7,942 bases of DNA from NCBI GenBank assembly GCA_910588595.1, contig CAJUQU010000177.1:1-7942 (forward strand), written 5' to 3'. Made by a program: the position numbers and the translations under genes. The DNA comes from an uncultured Lachnospiraceae bacterium. Its GTDB lineage: Bacteria > Bacillota_A > Clostridia > Lachnospirales > Lachnospiraceae. The notes under the pieces were generated by a model that was given only the letters and a program-made list of their open reading frames with translations, was not told the DNA's origin and ran no database searches. Positions 6,307 to 7,942 of the stretch are shown piece by piece. Within the stretch, counting starts at the first letter, position 1; every line of letters begins with the position of its first letter.

Positions 6307-6335
6307 TTGACAAATGATTTTAAAGGGTGTATCAT
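6307..6335 (+). promoter_or_regulatory. Promoter of the ammonium transporter transcript
   Basis: A perfect -35 box TTGACA (6307-6312) and a -10 box TATCAT (6330-6335) are separated by exactly 17 bases, giving a start near 6342 and a leader of about 375 nt. The second MITE-like element ends 29 bases upstream of the -35 box, so its insertion could have replaced upstream regulatory DNA. Confidence 0.65.
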
Positions 6336-6343
6336 CCAACATG

Positions 6344-6410
6344 TAAAGGCAAGGGGGTCTTTTGCGGCGCAGGGAAAAGCGTCATGAAAGCCATCCTTGC
6401 CTTTTTATTT
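6344..6410 (+). terminator. Leader hairpin with T-tract upstream of amt, possible attenuator
   Basis: AAAGGCAAGG (6344-6353) pairs perfectly with CCTTGCCTTT (6394-6403), directly followed by more T-rich sequence (TTATTTT). The 40 bases between are G-rich and can form inner stems such as GGCGC/GCGTC and GCAAGG/TTTTGC. It begins only a few bases after the predicted transcription start and about 310 bases before amt. This is the layout of a transcription attenuator or riboswitch. I do not recognise a known riboswitch class, and the inner loops do not match the hexaloop pattern of ANTAR targets. Confidence 0.5.
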
Positions 6411-6432
6411 TCAAATTGGAAGGAGTGGGATT

Positions 6433-6689
6433 ATGAAGAATGTATCAGATTTTTTGGATGTAAAGTATTCCAGCCGCTTTACCGTACAACACCGGATTGT
6501 ATGCCGCATTTGCTGGATGAAAAGAATGTACGGATGCCGGAGCTTAAGTCCAGATGGGAGGGACTTCTAAAAAAACTTGCAAGATTGGAAGAACAGATTG
6601 CGGTCAAGACCGATGAATTGGAAGAAACAGCGATGCGGCTTACAGGTGCGGAAGACGTAGAATTTACTGTTTGGCGTAAAATAAGTTGA
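6433..6689 (+). pseudogene. Small gene of unknown function upstream of amt, probably frame-broken
   Basis: A strong ribosome binding site (AAGGAG, 7 bases before ATG 6433) opens a frame that begins MKNVSDFLDVKYSSRF but stops after 45 residues at 6570. The frame one base back (-1) continues to 6689 and encodes a charged coiled-coil-like helix (MPELKSRWEGLLKKLARLEE and beyond). It has no ribosome binding site of its own. A single -1 shift, for instance at the six-T run 6450-6455, would join the two into an 85-residue protein ending 28 bases before amt. I do not recognise the product. Alternatives are a genuine 45-residue leader peptide, programmed frameshifting, or no gene at all. Confidence 0.35.
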
Positions 6690-6717
6690 TAAATTTAACC
6701 TGATTGGAGGAAGAAAT

Positions 6718-7942
6718 ATGGATGAAGTTATGAAAGAACTTGTGCAGGAAGCAGTATCCGGCGAAGTGTTTGGAGTCTGGTTTTTAATTGGCGCCGCATT
6801 GGTGTTCTGGATGCAGGCAGGTTTTGCAATGGTAGAGGCAGGTTTTACCAGGGCAAAAAATACAGGAAATATCATTATGAAGAACTTGATGGATTTTTGT
6901 ATTGGAACCGTAGTATTTATACTGATTGGCTTTGGTTTGCTGATGGGAGAAGACTTGTTTGGATTTATCGGAAAGCCGGGATTTGATTTGTTTACGGCAT
7001 ATGCAGAGTTTGATTTTTCAAGCTTTGTATTTAACCTTGTATTCTGTGCTACAACGGCAACCATCGTTTCCGGTGCAATGGCAGAACGTACAAAATTTCT
7101 TTCCTATTGTATTTATTCCGGTGTGATTTCTGCGCTGATTTATCCGATCGAAGCACACTGGATCTGGGGAGGAGGATGGCTTTCGCAGATTGGCTTCCAC
7201 GACTTTGCCGGCTCCTGTGCGATTCATATGGTAGGTGGTATTTCCGCATTGATCGGTGCAAAAATTCTTGGTCCCCGTATCGGAAAATTTACCAGGGATA
7301 CGAGTGGAAAAGTTTTGAAAGTAAATGCATTTCCGGGACACAGCATTGCACTTGGATCACTTGGGGTGTTTATTCTTTGGCTCGGCTGGTATGGATTTAA
7401 TGGTGCGGCTGCAACTTCTATTGCGCAGCTTGGTTCTATTTTCCTGACAACAACAGTCGCGCCGGCTGTTGCAACTGTTGTCTGTATGATCTTTACATGG
7501 ATAAAATATGGAAAGCCGGATGTTTCCATGTGTCTGAACGCATCTTTGGCAGGACTTGTGGCAATCACAGCGCCGTGTGATGTGACGGATGCATTCGGTG
7601 CGGTTGTGATTGGAGTAGTTGCAGGCTTTTTGGTCGTGTTTGGTGTTTGGCTTCTTGACCATGTACTTCGCATTGACGATCCGGTCGGAGCAGTTGCAGT
7701 GCATTGCATGAATGGGATCTGGGGGACACTGGCAGTTGGATTATTTGCTACAGATACGGCACCCGGATACAGTATTGCAAATGCTTCGGGAGAAACTTTA
7801 ACTGGTCTGTTTTATGGCGGCGGTTTTGAGTTATTAAAACTTCAGTTTATCGGTTTTGCCAGCGTCGCAGCATGGACGGCGGTTACTATAACGATTACAT
7901 TTCTTGTGATCAGAGCAATTGCGGGTCTTCGTGTAGATAGAG
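6718..7942 (+). CDS. amt: Ammonium transporter, Amt/MEP/Rh family (first 408 residues, cut by window edge)
   Basis: It is a membrane channel for ammonium uptake. The frame is open from ATG 6718 to the edge, and GGAGG lies 7 bases upstream. Hydrophobic helices alternate through the protein, with an extracytoplasmic N terminus and no cleavable signal. Family marks: FWMQAGFAMVEAGFTRAKNT (30-49), VSGAMAERTKF (117-127), AHWIWGGGWL with Trp148, DFAGSCAIH with Asp162 and His170, GWYGFNGAAA with Phe227, and DPVGAVAVHCMNGIWGTL with His329. His170 and His329 are the twin histidines of the pore. Nearly the whole transporter is present; only the C-terminal tail, which binds PII protein in this family, is missing. 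A glnB/glnK gene often follows. Expression is probably nitrogen-controlled through the promoter at 6307 and the leader hairpin. Confidence 0.96.
   Translation, partial: MDEVMKELVQEAVSGEVFGVWFLIGAALVFWMQAGFAMVEAGFTRAKNTGNIIMKNLMDFCIGTVVFILIGFGLLMGEDLFGFIGKPGFDLFTAYAEFDFSSFVFNLVFCATTATIVSGAMAERTKFLSYCIYSGVISALIYPIEAHWIWGGGWLSQIGFHDFAGSCAIHMVGGISALIGAKILGPRIGKFTRDTSGKVLKVNAFPGHSIALGSLGVFILWLGWYGFNGAAATSIAQLGSIFLTTTVAPAVATVVCMIFTWIKYGKPDVSMCLNASLAGLVAITAPCDVTDAFGAVVIGVVAGFLVVFGVWLLDHVLRIDDPVGAVAVHCMNGIWGTLAVGLFATDTAPGYSIANASGETLTGLFYGGGFELLKLQFIGFASVAAWTAVTITITFLVIRAIAGLRVDR

Noticed and set aside
6327..6432. Upstream part of the -1 frame before amt, including a P-loop-like GAGKS
   Set aside because: Its ATG lies within the promoter and the segment runs through the leader hairpin; the motif lacks the Walker A spacing and any ATPase context, so it is chance.
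7224..7709. 161-residue and other minus-strand open frames opposite amt
   Set aside because: Antisense shadows of the Amt coding sequence; composition is threonine/proline/asparagine-rich, with no domain and no start signals.

Overview
The window looks like chromosomal DNA of a gut Firmicute, probably Lachnospiraceae. The basis is moderate-to-low GC, strong AGGAGG-type ribosome binding sites, TTGACA/TATAAT-type promoters, and a TndX/TnpX-like large serine recombinase next to a TnpW-like protein and Firmicute-type mobilization genes. The genus cannot be fixed from sequence alone.

Layout. (1) Positions 1-730 are AT-rich. They hold a possible small zinc-ribbon gene on the minus strand (93-287), a good plus-strand promoter (437-465) and a 163-bp imperfect palindrome that looks like a MITE (485-647). 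(2) Positions 733-1620 encode a secreted SGNH/GDSL-type hydrolase on the plus strand. (3) Positions about 1727-6013 form a compact integrative mobilizable element with all its genes on the minus strand. In transcription order these are MobC (5507-5151), a MOBP-type relaxase (5104-3785, probably beginning further upstream at 5149), a TnpW-like protein (3788-3525) and a large serine recombinase (3420-1744). The first three are packed as an operon with overlapping or nearly touching ends; the recombinase has its own promoter. No cargo gene and no type IV secretion gene is visible, so the element should need a helper element to transfer. Upstream of mobC lies about 500 bp without a credible gene but with at least eight hairpins, the best place to look for oriT and the right end of the element. 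(4) Positions 6136-6277 hold a second MITE-like element whose terminal repeat matches that of the first at 10 of 12 bases. (5) Positions 6307-6717 contain a promoter, a leader hairpin with a T-tract and a possibly frame-broken small ORF. (6) An Amt-family ammonium transporter starts at 6718 and runs off the right edge.

How the parts work together. The recombinase would excise and integrate the element. MobC and the relaxase would bind and nick oriT for transfer through a helper's conjugation apparatus. The hydrolase and the ammonium transporter are probably host genes on either side, both read in the direction opposite to the element. The most notable observations are an apparent ATG-to-ATA change at the expected relaxase start, two palindromic elements with a shared terminal repeat on both sides of the mobilizable element, the hairpin-dense block next to mobC, and the structured leader of the ammonium transporter.
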